Positions 34,053 through 46,414 of a stretch of DNA of 64,000 nt are shown one piece after another. The notes beneath the pieces are model-generated. The model was not told the origin of the DNA. It searched no databases and saw nothing but the letters and a program-made list of their open reading frames with translations. Position 1 is the stretch's first letter; every line of letters begins with the position of its first letter. The position numbers and the translations under genes are program-made. Origin of the DNA: Pleurostoma richardsiae (Eukaryota; Ascomycota; Sordariomycetes; Calosphaeriales; Pleurostomataceae); assembly GCA_030052745.1 (NCBI GenBank), contig JANBVO010000002.1, forward strand, positions 2,170,001 through 2,234,000. The letters run 5' to 3'.

Positions 34053-37000
34053 TAGTGAAGAACCATCTTCCAGCGGCGTTTTGGTGTCTTTCAGACATTT
34101 CGACTTCTGTCCCGATATTGCTTCGACGAATGAGTCTCGATATGGACTCACTACTTTTCACTTTTACCTCCGGCACAGAAAAACGGATCTGCTTCGATGC
34201 TTCACCCTGTTGTTGCGCGCACCAGTTGCATTATACCCCGACAAGGACAGCTTCTTTGCCTTTTTATATACCCGATAGCTTTTTTTTTCTTGTCTTCATA
34301 GCGCCCAATTTTGGAGGCTCCTTGCCTTTTTTGGCACAGCTATTTTTTGTTGTGTCGTGCGACGGGGAATCCGACGGCAAACTGCATTGGGATCTGGATG
34401 ATATCGACATGTCTTGGAGTTGGAGGCATATTTCGTGTCGAGAGGGGAAGCAACTGTATATGGAGGAAATCACGACTTAGGACTCGCCCAAAAGAATAAC
34501 TCGTAATCTTTATTGTCCCTGACAAAACTCCTGCCGCTCGAGAGTCACTTATAAGGATAGTTGGCCAAGAGCATTCCGACAAGATAATAGCAGGTTGTGG
34601 CCGGGCAGCTAAGTAGGATGGGGGGGAATGACAGGACAGCGGTTACAACTTGCTACCTGCCAGATACATCGTATATAGTACCTAGCTTATCTCGCAAACG
34701 CCAACGACTGGAGCTGCTGAGATCTCGTGCCTGACCAGGCTTTGTTTGTGCTCACCGTTTGCTGTCAGACGCTAGCCGGGAGGCTACACGACGAGTGTAC
34801 GACGGCCAGCGGCACTGCAGTAGGCGAGCCCGGCTGTTCGGGACGTTCTGATTGACCAATTCGAGCCGTGGGTGTTACGGCATCCGCCAAGCCCGGCGCA
34901 GAAGAAGCAATGATAGGACGGGTCGTCGAGGCGGTTTGCTGTCTGACGGCAGGTGGGCGCACGCATTGCCGGGCGGAGCCTCATCCGGGTGCGGCAGCCG
35001 TTTGTACTGTCCGGAGTACAGAGTGTTTTCTCGGCCGGACGGCAGATGAAGGGGATAGGGGCAGACGGGGACCGGGGGCCTGCGAAGGTACCCTTGAATG
35101 GCGGGGGCCGAGCAGTGAGTGCATGTACTCCGTACGTACACGGTAATGTTAAGAACCTATACTATGGTACTGACCTTACGCGTAGCCACGCCTTTTGTTA
35201 CAAAACAGTAGTTATTCGTCCTTGCCGCGCCTTTCAACTTCTTCTACGGCTTCCCTTAAGCTGGGCCGGACCGGCTACCGACCGCACTTTCAGGTGCCGA
35301 CGGGAAAGCCGTTGGCACTTTTTCTCACGCGCCTGGGCGGCGAGTCATTCATCAAATCAGGGGACTCTTGTATCGAGCCTGAAACGGGGAGCCCATTGTG
35401 CCCGCTCTTGGCGAAAGCATGGCTAGCACGGGATCGAAGGATTCGAAGCCGCCCCGAACGTCGCCCATTCTAATTAGCGTGCCGTCGTTCGGCGCCGACA
35501 TTTCGATAAGGGGGTCTGGTGTGCCAGGGTTAGCTATCTTGAATCGAGCGTCGGCCCTCACCGCCCAGCCTGCCCTCCGGCCCCCTGTCCTCTTCGTTTC
35601 GCTCAATCTCGCATGATGTCTGGGGCAGCGTCCGACTGCTCGTCTCGACGCCGTCGGACGATGATTCACAAACCGGGCAGGATGACGAGATGGGCCCCTC
35701 TCGGGGGTGATTGGCCCGATGCAGACGGGCTGCCCGAACGGGAACCTCACAGGGTCGCAGGTCCACCTTCCTCTCCCACCACACCCTCCTGTCGCTGTGC
35801 CGCCGCGCATTCAGGAGGCACAACCATTTGGTCCAGTAAGAGGCGACGGAGTTTCGACCTGTTCGTGGGAGCACGGCCTGCTATTGGCGCGTAGCTGCGA
35901 TCCCGCATCGCGCTAGCGGTCTTGACGGAGCAAAGCGCCGCTGCGGGCGGACGAGTAGGGGAACGGCCATCAGCACTCTGATGCCCGCTACCAGACAGTC
36001 GCCAAATTGGCGGAAATATGGACTCCCAGGTTCTGGCGGCGGTCCAGACCCAATAGCTGCGCGACGGTGAGGGTTTTAGAGACCGACGGTAGAAATTGGT
36101 AGCAGGTAGCAGCGCCTCCTTATTTTTTGGGGGTGCCTCCGCTCTCCCATCTGCTTGAGACAGGAGAGAGATCCGGTGGTGGGGATTCCTTTCTTGGCGC
36201 TCCAGTGTAGTTGTAGAGCGATCGTCTGTTGATCTTCAGCGACGATTACATAGACATTGAGAGCTTTTTTTGTAGCGCCGTTGAAGAACGGCTCGTCTCC
36301 GGCCATGATCGAGCCTGAACTGGCGGTGCAGAATGGAAGGCCGTGCAGAGATATTCCATGTGCCCCCGCTGGTGTCTCTCCATCAGTACCTACCCTAAGT
36401 TATGCTTGATCGAGTTATCACAGCCGGACCTTTGACGTGCATTGATAGGGGATTGGGAGGGGGGGAAGTGGCTGGGATACATGAATCTTGCCAAGCCGGT
36501 ACCTGTACCATTTGGAGATAAGCTTTCCCTACGCTAACAGCTAGGCGGCGATGCCAATATGGGACGCTGTTAGTGGCTCTTAAGCGAACCAGGACGAAAT
36601 GAACGTCTTATTTGACTAAAATGGCGGTAGAACGGACCCATGAAAAATCTGGACCCTTTGGCAGGAGCGATAGCCTCCACCACCACTGTTCGCTCCCACG
36701 TTTTCGCCCCTCCCCGACCGAGACGAGCACCGCCCTCCTGGTTGCTCGACTCGCTCCTTCCTCGAGGGGGAATTGCTGCGCCAATATTGCCGCCAGAGGT
36801 CACTTTTGTCTCTTTTAGGGCCAAACGATAGCGCAAGACAGAGCGGCGGTACCTCGGTACCTGCTCTGGAGTACTCTGGGTACTCCTGGTACTCCCCAGT
36901 AGAGAGGACCTGCGCGACGATGGTGGGTATCAATCTCGATTTACCCTGATTTTCTATGCAAATTTCACAGGTTTCGATATCTTCGTCCCATGTATCTATC

Positions 37001-37696
37001 TGGTGTGCCTCCCCTCGTCTGTCCCCGTCGTCTCGCCTCTTTTCCCCTTCTCTTTTCTTCTCCGCTTGCTCTGTCCCTCTGCTCACCTCGTCGTCCTACG
37101 GCATCGTGTTACGCGCCCAGAGGCCTCTCCGCTCGTCTCTTCTCGCAAACAGTGGCATCCTCTGATGTCATAACTCGAGTTTGAGGTGCGAAACACTTGT
37201 GACGGAGCCTCTTTTTCGCCTGCTTCTCCCTCTGCCATATCGGGCTCAACTTTCGCGCGCCACAGTCCTTTTTTTATCTTCACTCCCGCCTCTTGCCCGG
37301 AAACGAGCAGGCTCTCTCACGTCTGTACATACCCACATGAGGTACCTATCGGCATTTTGTACAAACGGTTATCGCACGACTTCTTTGACAGAAGTTACCA
37401 CACTCGTTTAAACACGCCTGTCACTCATTTGTACTGCCGTTTACGGGAGTTGCTTTCCCGGTCCCTGATCTAAGACACCCGCCGTTAGCATCGATCTCCG
37501 ACCTCGAATTCGCAGATCTCGGGGCTGTCCGCGAAAACATCCATTTCCGAATTCGCTCCTGTCCTGCATTCGGAAACGTTATGCTGCGTTAAAGAAGCGC
37601 CAACCTGTTCGCATAGCCTCAAATCTCTGCACTCGGAAAGCCCCAGCCTTCTCACCTTGCATTCTTCCCTGGGCCTTCTTGCGACTACCAGCTGTC
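34053..37696. other. 3.6-kb tandem intergenic region, no supported gene
   Basis: Contains the 3' flank of the LIM gene, GTAC-rich patches (about 34995-35150 and 36849-36900) and, from about 36950 to 37690, a strongly CT-rich plus strand typical of the promoter and leader of the following DUF3405 gene. Frames here are low-complexity or short. Confidence 0.5.
36849..36900. repeat. GGTAC-unit repeat patch
   Basis: Five GGTAC/AGTAC units within about 50 bp, some as GGTACC, in the upstream region of the DUF3405 gene. Confidence 0.6.
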
Positions 37697-39908
37697 ATGT
37701 TGAAACCTCAAGGCTGCCGGCTTCTCGCTAAGCCAAGGAATTTCCTCCTCGTGGGACTGGTTCTTGTTGCGGTATATTGGCTGCTCCTGACTAGCTCCAA
37801 GACCAGCGGCTATCGTGTTGTGCCATGGGCTAAAGCCCCAGAGCAGAAGGAGCCGCCCAAGGAATTGACTGAAGAGGAAAAGAAGAAGCAGCGTGAAGTG
37901 GAAGTGCGAGCTAGCTTTGAGAAAGACCATGAGGAAGTTGGAAAGTGAGTGAATTTGGATGCCACAGATTGAGCCTACCGAGATACTAATCGCCTTCCAC
38001 AGACTCCCAGAAGCAGGCGCAATCTACGGAAACACGTTGCTATCACTGACTGGAAAGGACGACCCGAACCTCGAGTCGCAGTCCGTCTTCAAGCCGTGGA
38101 CGAAGCCAGCTGCTTTCAGCACTGATAAGCCATATATCTACAACCCTTATCCAGAATACAACAGCGATGAGTGGAAGAACGACAACCACGCCGAGTATGT
38201 GCCCTGCTTGGGGCCACTGGGCGAAGAGGTCGAGGACATCTCTATCTTCAAGGGTCGCTTGCGCCAGTTTCCGTCGCCTGGTTTCGGCAGCTATGATGTC
38301 TTTGGTCTGAGCGACAACATATGTTACGAGAGGGACACTCGCCTGGGCCCATACAGTGCCACGAAGTTTGACAAGAAGAACGAGCCGCTCGATTGGGATA
38401 CAGTCAGCTGGGGTCGCCTGCAGGACAAATGCGTCGAGAGGAATCAAGCGCGCTTCGACATGATTGGTCCCGATAACGAGTACATCGCTTCTGCTTATCC
38501 AGAGCTGGCACGATCCGGGCCGGCCTCCGGGAATGACGATGGAGGGGACGACCTGAAGAGAGAAAAGGAGAAGGATCAGACGGCCCGCCTTCGCCGCCGG
38601 CGCATTGCCCGCGCTGCCCGTGACGCAGAGAACAGGACCTCATCCGAGTCCGCGCCAAAGCAGGAGCCTAGAACAGCGCTTCTACTCCGCTCTTTCACTG
38701 GCAAGAGATACACGGAGAACGACAAGGAGGTTATCCGCTCACTTGTTTCTGAACTGAGCCTGCGCACGGGAGGAGAGTACCAGGTGTTCCTTCTTCTGCA
38801 TGTCAAGGAGAAGGAGAGGGACATCAGCACACCAGAGGCGCGACAGCTCATTCTTGAGAAAGAGATCCCGAGGGAGTTTTGGGACATGACCGTCATGTGG
38901 AACGATGCGCTGGTCCAGGGCATGTATCCAAAGCTGGATCCCGGAAGAGAGGCGTCAGTGCATAATGCGCAGTGGCTGTCGGTCCAGAGGTTCTCTCAGG
39001 AACACCGGCAATTTGACTTCGTCTGGAACTGGGAGATGGACTCCCGAGTCATCGGTCATAACTATGAGATGCTCCACAAGCTTGGCGAATTCGCCAAACA
39101 ACAACCACGCAAGGGAATATGGGAGCGAAGCGAGCGGTTCTATATTCCCTCGCTCCATGGGGGTTACAACTCGGACTTCCGCACCCACATCGAGAAGCTG
39201 TACGGTTCAGACATGGTATGGGGCGCCCCAGAGTTGCCTTTCGTCAACCCTGTTGGGCCAAAGCCACCGGTCGCATCTCCAGACCAAGACGAATACGAAT
39301 GGGGTGTAGGTGAAGAGGCAGACCTCATCACTCTAGCGCCTATGTTCAACCCTGCACCCAGCGGCTGGGTCCTCCGCGACCAGGTCTGGAGATACGAGGA
39401 CGAGACGCACAAGCCCGCCGATCTACCCCGTCGTGCCACTATCATCACTCAGAACCGAGCTTCGAGGCGTCTGCTCGACATCATGCATGTCGAAGATTTG
39501 CGAGGAAAACATGTTGGATCCGAGTTGGCAACCCCGACGGTAGCTTTCATCCACGGTTTGAAGGCAGTTCACGCTCCGATGCCTGTGTTTTTCGACCGGC
39601 CATGGAACGGGACGCTGCTGCAGAAGTGGTTCAACGGCGGCCCGAAGGGTGTCAGCGGATACTACGGCAGCTCCATGGACTGGGGCCAGGAGGGCAGGTA
39701 CCAAGGCAGCACATGGTACTTCCGCGCTATACCGCCTCAGCGGCTGTACAATAACTGGGCTGGCTACGAAGATACCGACATTGGCGGTCACGACTGGGAG
39801 ACTGAACATGGTCGGCCTTGTCTTCCGACAATGTTCCTCCACCCCATCAAGGAGATCAAGCCGACAGAGCCAGGATATTCCAGCAAGTCCGGATTACCCT
39901 ATGCATGA
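37697..39908 (+). CDS. DUF3405-family type II membrane protein, probable glycosyltransferase-like
   Basis: Two exons, 37697-37944 and 38003-39908 (intron GTGAGT...CAG, 58 nt), give 717 aa. A short cytoplasmic N-terminus is followed by one membrane helix (about residues 15-32, NFLLVGLVLVAVYWLLL) and then a coiled, charged stem (KELTEEEKKKQREVEVR), the layout of Golgi type II enzymes. The long lumenal part carries features I know from DUF3405: ALLLRSFTGKRYTENDKEV, FWDMTVMWNDALVQGMYP, and FDFVWNWEMDSRVIGHNYEM, where the acidic pair may play the DxD metal-site role. Further conserved-looking blocks are GTLLQKWFNGGP and GHDWETEHGRPCLPTMFLHP near the end. The enzymatic activity of DUF3405 is not established to my knowledge. 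An arginine-rich insert (ARLRRRRIARAARDAEN, about residues 270-290) interrupts the lumenal part. Confidence 0.85.
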
Positions 39909-40843
39909 GCTTCAATGCTGCAGGCCATCAACACTATAGCAACTCAACTCAAGATGCCAGGGTGATGGCGTCTGGTGTAGCGAGCCTACACGCTGACTGC
40001 GACACGCTATCCCATCATCTGCGTTGATGAGGCGACTGCTTTTCAAACTATTAAACCTTAATGTTCTAATTGCCCATGACGGGACGACCGTGCCGAGGGC
40101 ACACCATGATGATAACGCAATTGCATCTTGTTTCCGAGCACTCGGGCGGACAAGGCGTGTACTCGAGGGTACCGGAAGGGTTGTTGATAGATAAAGGCCG
40201 ATTGTTGTTTTTAGACATTCCCGAGGCAGTGTTGCCCGGGACAAGGAAGGCGTTGAGAGAGCGCGTTTTTGCTGCATTACTCCTGCCCGCAGCTGGATGG
40301 GCTAGCGCATCGGCAAGGCTGTCGCCGCGGCGTTAAAAAGGCTCGTTCGTGTCTGCGAGGACGGGAATTCCCTGTATCATACTATGTTCACCCGACCCCC
40401 TTTTGCTTTGTCATTCGTGTTTGTACATAACCATTGAAGAACGATACCCGAGCATTGTTTTGCGAATTGAATCATTGGAAGATGAACCTCGATACTGTGA
40501 CGGTACCATGACTGACGAACTTGTTCGCAAGCGTGATGATTCATATGGTTCAGCGGCATCGGTTAATGCTCGACATGGGCAGTGCTGACCAACTTGCCTA
40601 GATCATACAATACGCCACCAGAGTCAAGGATGTCCGGCTCCCAAAAGGTCTCAACCTACTTGTAGCTAACGAACAGTCAGTCTATGATGAAAAATCTATG
40701 ATATATGCCATTAAGGGGAAAATTTCCCGGAAGGCCTATGTCCACCCCTTGTTAAAGTTGCGATTGTCGCGTCCGCTCCTCAGATACAGAATACAGCGCA
40801 AGATCGATCCCTTGTGATCCATCTATGGGATTCCGCGGCGAAC
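39909..40843. other. Convergent intergenic region
   Basis: About 935 bp between the stops of the DUF3405 and MFS genes. AT-richer; no coding evidence. Confidence 0.5.
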
Positions 40844-42986
40844 TCAGACAGATTCTCCCTCCGGAACCTGCCCGGCCTCGCCGGCCTCCGTCCCCTCCCT
40901 CTTCACGCTCCTCCACTCCATCGTCACAGCCCCGAGCACCGAAGCCGCCGACAACACGAGCATCTCGATCCACACGCCCCTCAGGCTCGCGTTGTACGCC
41001 GCGACGATCGCGCGCACCGTCGCGGGGGGGTACACCCTCCCCATGGCGGTCGCCAGCTGCGCCGCGCCGGCGGCCTGCACGAGGGCCGGGTCCACGCCGC
41101 TGCTGACCTCCAGCGCGTCGAGGCGGCGCAGGAGGCGCGTGGAGAAGACGGTCTGGCCGGCGGAGAGGAAGACGGCGCCGCCGAGGGTCTGGCCCAGGAC
41201 CATGAGGGAGGTGCCGATGGAGATGTCCGTGCCGCGGAGGACGGCCTGCGCGGCGTTGAAGGAGGACTGGAAGCCGAAGCCGACGCCTACGCCGACGACG
41301 ATGAGGGTGCCGAGCCTGCCGCCTGTTAGTATCGTCGAGACGACTCTTGACGGCGATGAAGGGGAGGGTTGAAGCAGTGCTTGCGGAGAGGGAAGGGGGG
41401 TCGGGGGGTCGCTCACCAGAAGGCCGTGGTGGTGTCTTGGTCCCAGAGGAGCTGCATGGCGCCTCCAGCGGAAAGGATAACGGCCCCGAGGTACATGGAC
41501 GGGACGTAGTATCCCGTCTTGCTCGTCTACGGTGCGGGGAGAGTGGGAAGGTCAGAAGAGTTGCCCGAACGAGGGATTTGGGGGGAGGCGAAGACATACA
41601 AGCAAGCCGGCGACGACAGAGGTCAGAGGCGAGGCGACCGACATGGCGAGGTAGTTCACTCCGGACGCCTGCGGCGAGTAGTCCTTGACGGACTGGAACC
41701 ACACGGGGACGAAGTACGCGATGATGAAGGTCGCGGCGCCTATCGTCGCGCTCTGGAACAGCCCGCTCCAGATGGAGCGCTGCGAGATGATGCGCACCGG
41801 CACCGTAGCATGTTCGCCCTTCAGGCGCTGGACCGCGCCCCAGACGATGGCGAGCACGCCGGTGACGCAGAAGAGGAGGATGATGCGCCAGTTGTCCCAG
41901 GGGTAGGTGGTGCCTGCCCACTGGAATGCGAGGAGGAGGGAGATAACGCATGGGATGAAGATTGCGGTGCCGACGAGGTCAAGATGCCGGAGGTGCTCAC
42001 GGAGAGGAGACGGTTGGGAGGGCGGTGGCAGGTTGACGAGGAGGATGGTGGCTATGAAGGTGACGGCGCCGAGGGGGAGGTTGATATAGAAGCACCAGCC
42101 TGGGGAGAGACGCGTTAGTTCAAGATGACCGTGCTCCTTTTGTGGGCTTCGTTCTTCACTTACGCCAGCTAACATTGTTCGTGAACGCCCCTGAATTGCC
42201 TGTTAGCCGGAGCGCTGCTATAATATCAAGGGGTAGATGAGTGTCTAACCTCCTAGAGTCGGGCCGCCCACAAAGGCGATGCCCATCACACCGCTCAGCC
42301 CACCAATGTACTTTGGCCGGTCCTTGAGCTCGACCACGAGGGCGGCTATCTGCGTCAACTGTCAGAGGTGAAGTTCTCCCCAACACAACGGAACCACCAC
42401 AGGGAGAAGACAGACAATGAGGGCACCCGACATCACCCCGCCGGATCCAATTCCAGCAATAGCTCGTCCGATGATAAGAGCCACAGAATTTGGCGCCGCG
42501 CCACAGACCACAGAGCCAACTTCGAATATGAGGAGGGAGACGATGAAGGTCCACTTGACGGAGATTCGGGAGTAGAGCTTGCCAAAGAGCAGCTGGAAGG
42601 CACAGGTGCCGAATAAATAGGAGGACCCGTACCAGGCCACGTCTCCGAGAGAGTTGAACTCGCTTGTGATCTTCGGTATGGCAGTGGACACTATTGTACG
42701 GTCCTGTATGAGAAAGGGTCAGCAAGTCACGCACCAAAAGGATCATGACAGGGGGGAAGTTGGGTACCAGGAAAATGCAAAGGAGGGCCAATCCCACTCC
42801 TACGACAATAAGAGCGAGTCTTAGCCCCTTCGGCCTAGTAAATGTAGTGTGCATCTCGCTCTTCTCTGATGTTTTCGCTACCCCGTTAGGCGGAGTTCGT
42901 TCGTTCATGTTGTTCGGGAGCGAGAGGTTCTCGCCGTCCGCAACCCCAGGTTCCTCGGTAGTCCGAATCCTCGAATTAATAGTCAT
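40844..42986 (-). CDS. MFS transporter, DHA2 / 14-TM drug-efflux type
   Basis: Seven exons, 42986-42735, 42703-42416, 42349-42250, 42190-42164, 42099-41600, 41526-41417 and 41315-40844, give 582 aa. The first helix is followed by [18 protein letters not shown] (motif D1-like), then [11 protein letters not shown] (motif A loop), [18 protein letters not shown] (motif B), and motif C across exons 3-5, [20 protein letters not shown] followed by INLPLGA, the antiporter signature of drug:H+ exporters. The second half carries [38 protein letters not shown] and [20 protein letters not shown]. The relatives are exporters of toxins and secondary metabolites. The exon-2 donor (GTCTGT) is weak but the only one keeping frame into [12 protein letters not shown]. 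It shares a 710-bp promoter region with the Zn2Cys6 regulator on the other strand. Confidence 0.88.
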
Positions 42987-43063
42987 TCTGATGTTACTGG
43001 AGATTTTCCTCCTCGAAATACTTCACCGGTATTAAATGTGCGGCAGTAGAATGTGGGTTACAA

Positions 43064-43072
43064 TATATATAA
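43064..43072 (-). promoter_or_regulatory. TATA box candidate for the MFS gene
   Basis: TTATATATA on the minus strand, about 80 bp before the ATG at 42986. Confidence 0.45.
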
Positions 43073-43455
43073 CGCTCAGGGGCCATAAAGGGGGCTCGAC
43101 ACGGCGAACCCTCGCCTCTTTAAGGTGCTCCAGAGCAGTTATCACGAGAGCCAAGACTCATAGAACGCAACGACCAAAATTGAATTGGCCCGAATGCCGG
43201 GCATGGCTTGAGATAAGGTAGGCCTCGTAGCTCCGTGCGACTCCTGAGTTATCCCGTTCCCTTCGAGAATCGCCTCGTATAACACTAACAGCGAAGACGC
43301 CGGGATACACTGGGATAGGAGTGACATTCAGAGGTCCTTAGCCTGCCTCGGAGAAGCATGTTTATTGGCTATATGTGGCTTCCGTTGCTGCGCTGACTAA
43401 GTCATTTCTCCACTATATGAAGTACCGGCAATCCCGTCTTATCCCTTGCGTTATT

Positions 43456-43464
43456 CCGCTCCGG
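43456..43464. promoter_or_regulatory. CCG-N3-CGG candidate Zn2Cys6 binding site
   Basis: CCGCTCCGG, an everted pair of CGG triplets spaced by three bases, between the two divergent genes. The triplet pair is short, so chance occurrence is possible. Confidence 0.25.
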
Positions 43465-43593
43465 AGATCTTGAGCATCACGCATGTCCCGGGTCAGCCTT
43501 CCATGGAGGAGACCACCTGATGTAGAGAGACCTATTGATGAAGATACTGTGGGATTACTTCAGAAAGGTGCTAAGGGAGATCATATGAGCTCT

Positions 43594-43599
43594 TATAAA
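43594..43599 (+). promoter_or_regulatory. TATA box candidate for the Zn2Cys6 regulator
   Basis: TATAAA about 98 bp before the ATG at 43697. Confidence 0.5.
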
Positions 43600-43696
43600 C
43601 CCTTCGGCCCGCTTCTACTTCGTCAATACTTCGATATCCCGTCTCTGCATCTTGGTGAACTTCCGTCCCATCAGCCTTCGCATCACAATCGGCGGA

Positions 43697-46048
43697 ATGG
43701 CACCCCCTGACGTGTTGCTAAACCATCCGCTTAGTCCGGTGAGGCGAGAACGCGCCTGTCTCAATTGCAGTAGGGCTAAGGCCCGATGTACCTTTCAAGA
43801 CGAGAACGTCGGCAGATATTGCGACAGGTATGTACCTAGGTATACCCAATCTGAGGTAGACCACCTACCTCGGCCGACCTGTACTGAGGGGCCCCAGATG
43901 CCATCGACTCGGCACTGAATGCCAGGCCCAGACAACGAAAAGCCTCCGGCGGCCTAGACAGGTCAAAGCTTCTACCAGGTCAGTACACCATTCACCGCTG
44001 ATGCCCTGTTGGCTTGTCGGTCATCTCGGCCGACCAGCTCGGCCTGTCTCGACACTGATAGAACTCTCATTGTAGCCGCGTTGCGGACCTGGAGAGCAAG
44101 CTCGACGGCCTAGTATCGCTGCTAGCGGAGAGAGCAGAGAGGGCGGTCCCGGACCAGGGAACAGGCTCCATCCCGACGCCCGAGTCGCTTAAACATGGCC
44201 GGGCATCCGGCCCCGAATATGATCCAGGGCCTTCGAGGAACTTGCACAGCAACCATCATTACCAAATCCCAGGGCAAGCGGCGGCCACGTCGGCCAACCC
44301 AGCCTTCAGCCTCACCTGGGAGCAGGCGAACCTTGCCCTCCGCGCCTATGTCACCAAGTTCTTGCCCAACTTCCCCTTCGTCGTGGTAGATCCCTCCACC
44401 ACGGCCGAGGAGCTGTCCCTCAGGAAGCCCTTTCTCTTCCGAGTGGTGATGCTAGTGGCCAGCTCGGTCCCGCGGTCGAGGAAGAAGGCGATGAAGAAGA
44501 ACGTCATGGCGTACCTCGGCCAGCACCTCCTAGTCCTGGAAGAGAGGAAACTGGACCTGCTCCAGGGTCTCCTCGTCTTCATCGCTTGGTACGCTAGCTC
44601 CCCTGTTTTTGACTTGCCCCAACGCCGCATGCAGCAACTAACCATGGGTTGCCCTCGCGTCTTCAGGGGTGACATCCCCTTCTACCTCGACAGGAGCATC
44701 ACCCACCTCACCCACCTGGCCGTCGGCTTCGCCCACAACTTGGGCCTCGTCCGCTCGCCCGCCTTCTTCAGCCACTGCCACAAGCTTGTCACCAATCCAA
44801 CAGCCCAGGACGCCTCGGAGGCCATGTACCACCGCGACACACGCGGCCTGCAGGACCTGCAGCGGGCCCACGACGCCGACGAGCAGCGGGCTTACCTAGG
44901 CTGCTACTACCTGATGTCCGTGTAAGTCAGCGGCTTCGCTTCTCTCCTTTCTGTGCAACTGGCCGCCTCCTTCCCGGTCGCTGACTCCGAGGGTGTCTAG
45001 GAACTCTGCGCAGTTTGCCCGCCGCAACACGTTCAAGAGCCCCTACGTCGACATGTGCGCCGCGTGCCTCGCGCAGACGCAGGAGTCGTGCACGGACTTC
45101 ATCCTCGAGAAGCTGGTGCGGCTGCAGCAGGTCGTGGACAAGGTCGCGGAGCGGTTCGCCGGCGACAGGAACGCCGACCGGAGCCAGTCCTTCGCGTACC
45201 TCATCAACGACGAGATGCGGCCCCTGCGGGCCCAGCTGGACAAGGTGGCCGAGTCGATCGACCAGGTCCATCCCCAGTTTCGTAAGCAACTGCTCCTCCA
45301 TTGATGAACCACCCCTTTTCATTCATTGTACCCCCTAGGTCTCGAGTCCAATGCTGACGTGGGGACCCCCATGCTGCTCACAGCGACCTTCTGGCTTCAC
45401 TACAACTACGTCCTGGTCCGGCTCTACGAGCCAGCCACCTACCTCTCCGACCCACCCCTCGACCAGGGCTCCCTCTACCGCTCGCAGTGCCTCCTGTCCT
45501 GCCTGCAGGCCGCCCGCGCCTACTTCCGCACCCTGCTCTCCCTGGGGCCCGACGGCTTCATCCACCGCGCCTTCGTCAGCTCCGCGGAGCTCATCTCCGT
45601 GCTCGTCATCGCCAGCCGGCTGCTGCTCCTCGACGACGCCGAGGGGTGGGACCTGGCGGCCGCGCGGCGCACGCTGGACTTCTCGGCCACGCTGGACCAG
45701 CTGATGGGGCAGTTCCGCGCCGTCGGGGAGATCGTCCGGCAGCGCAGCGGGGTGGCGAGCGGAGGTGACGAGCGCGGGGAGGGTAGCCCTGGGGAGGAGG
45801 ATGGGGAGATGGAGATGGGCGGTGCCCGGGACGGGGAGGACCCGTTCAGGAAGTACATCGACAAGATACAGTTCATCCAGGCGTGGTACAACACCAGGTT
45901 GAACGGCGCCTCGTCGTCCTTCACGCCGACGGCGGAGGAGCTGGCAGCGTACGCGGTGGACTGGGCCGCGTTCGACGGCCAGGAGCATCAGTTCTGGCTC
46001 GGGCTGATGGGTAACGGTGCTTGGGATTTCAATATGGATGGACTATGA
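43697..46048 (+). CDS. Zn2Cys6 fungal-specific transcription factor
   Basis: Five exons, 43697-43827, 43898-43978, 44076-44921, 45001-45281 and 45339-46048, give 682 aa. The zinc cluster is complete once spliced: C21, C24, C31, C42, C45, C52 (C-x2-C-x6-C-x10-C-x2-C-x6-C), from ERACLNCSRAKARC in exon 1 and RYCDRCHRLGTEC across the first intron. A basic linker and the short coiled stretch RVADLESKLDGLVSLLAER follow. The middle (about 140-420) reads like the fungal-specific regulatory domain: LTWEQANLALRAYVTKFLP, ITHLTHLAVGFAHNLGLV, DEQRAYLGCYYLMSV and KSPYVDMCAACL. A C-terminal helical region ends near GAWDFNMDGL. Such proteins are nuclear regulators that usually control adjacent genes. The divergent MFS exporter is the obvious candidate target. 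Confidence 0.9.
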
Positions 46049-46414
46049 GGGCGCTGGCAGGTGTTATTTAGAAAGAAGCGTGTACGACCGGCGAAACGAA
46101 TGTAGACCTGGGTGTAGCTCATCTCAAAATGTAGATGTCTATTCGAACTCCAGAGTAGGTATCTTGTAAATCATCAAGTCGCCAGACGCCAGTGCCAGCT
46201 CTAACGCCGGCAGGAAGGACACCCCCGTTTGTACTAGTAGCGTACAGTATTGACAAAGGAACCTCGAACTCCAACTTCTTGAAAGCAAAAGTAAGAAAAG
46301 CAAAATTCCCCCAACGCCTTGTCATAACCGCGTTGTAAGCCATTGAAAGAGCGGACAACAGCTGAGTCTCTAGCTCGAACTGTAATACCCCCCCGTGACA
46401 ACCCCCCGGTAGAT
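46049..46414. other. Convergent intergenic region
   Basis: About 365 bp between the stops of the Zn2Cys6 and T5orf172 genes; nothing recognised. Confidence 0.5.

Larger units (their letters stand above)
42987..43696. promoter_or_regulatory. Shared divergent promoter region of MFS transporter and Zn2Cys6 regulator
   Basis: 710 bp between start codons. There is a TATA-like box on each side (43064-43072 minus, 43594-43599 plus) and a CCG-N3-CGG inverted triplet at 43456-43464, the kind of site Zn2Cys6 factors bind. Co-regulation or self-regulation is inference. Confidence 0.6.

Noticed and set aside
35352-35894. Several overlapping frames of 70-150 aa near 35.4-35.9 kb
   Set aside because: Overlap each other on both strands with no shared motif or splice logic.
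36616-37086. 156-aa minus-strand frame
   Set aside because: Low-complexity Arg/Glu/Gly product that is the reverse of a CT-rich leader.
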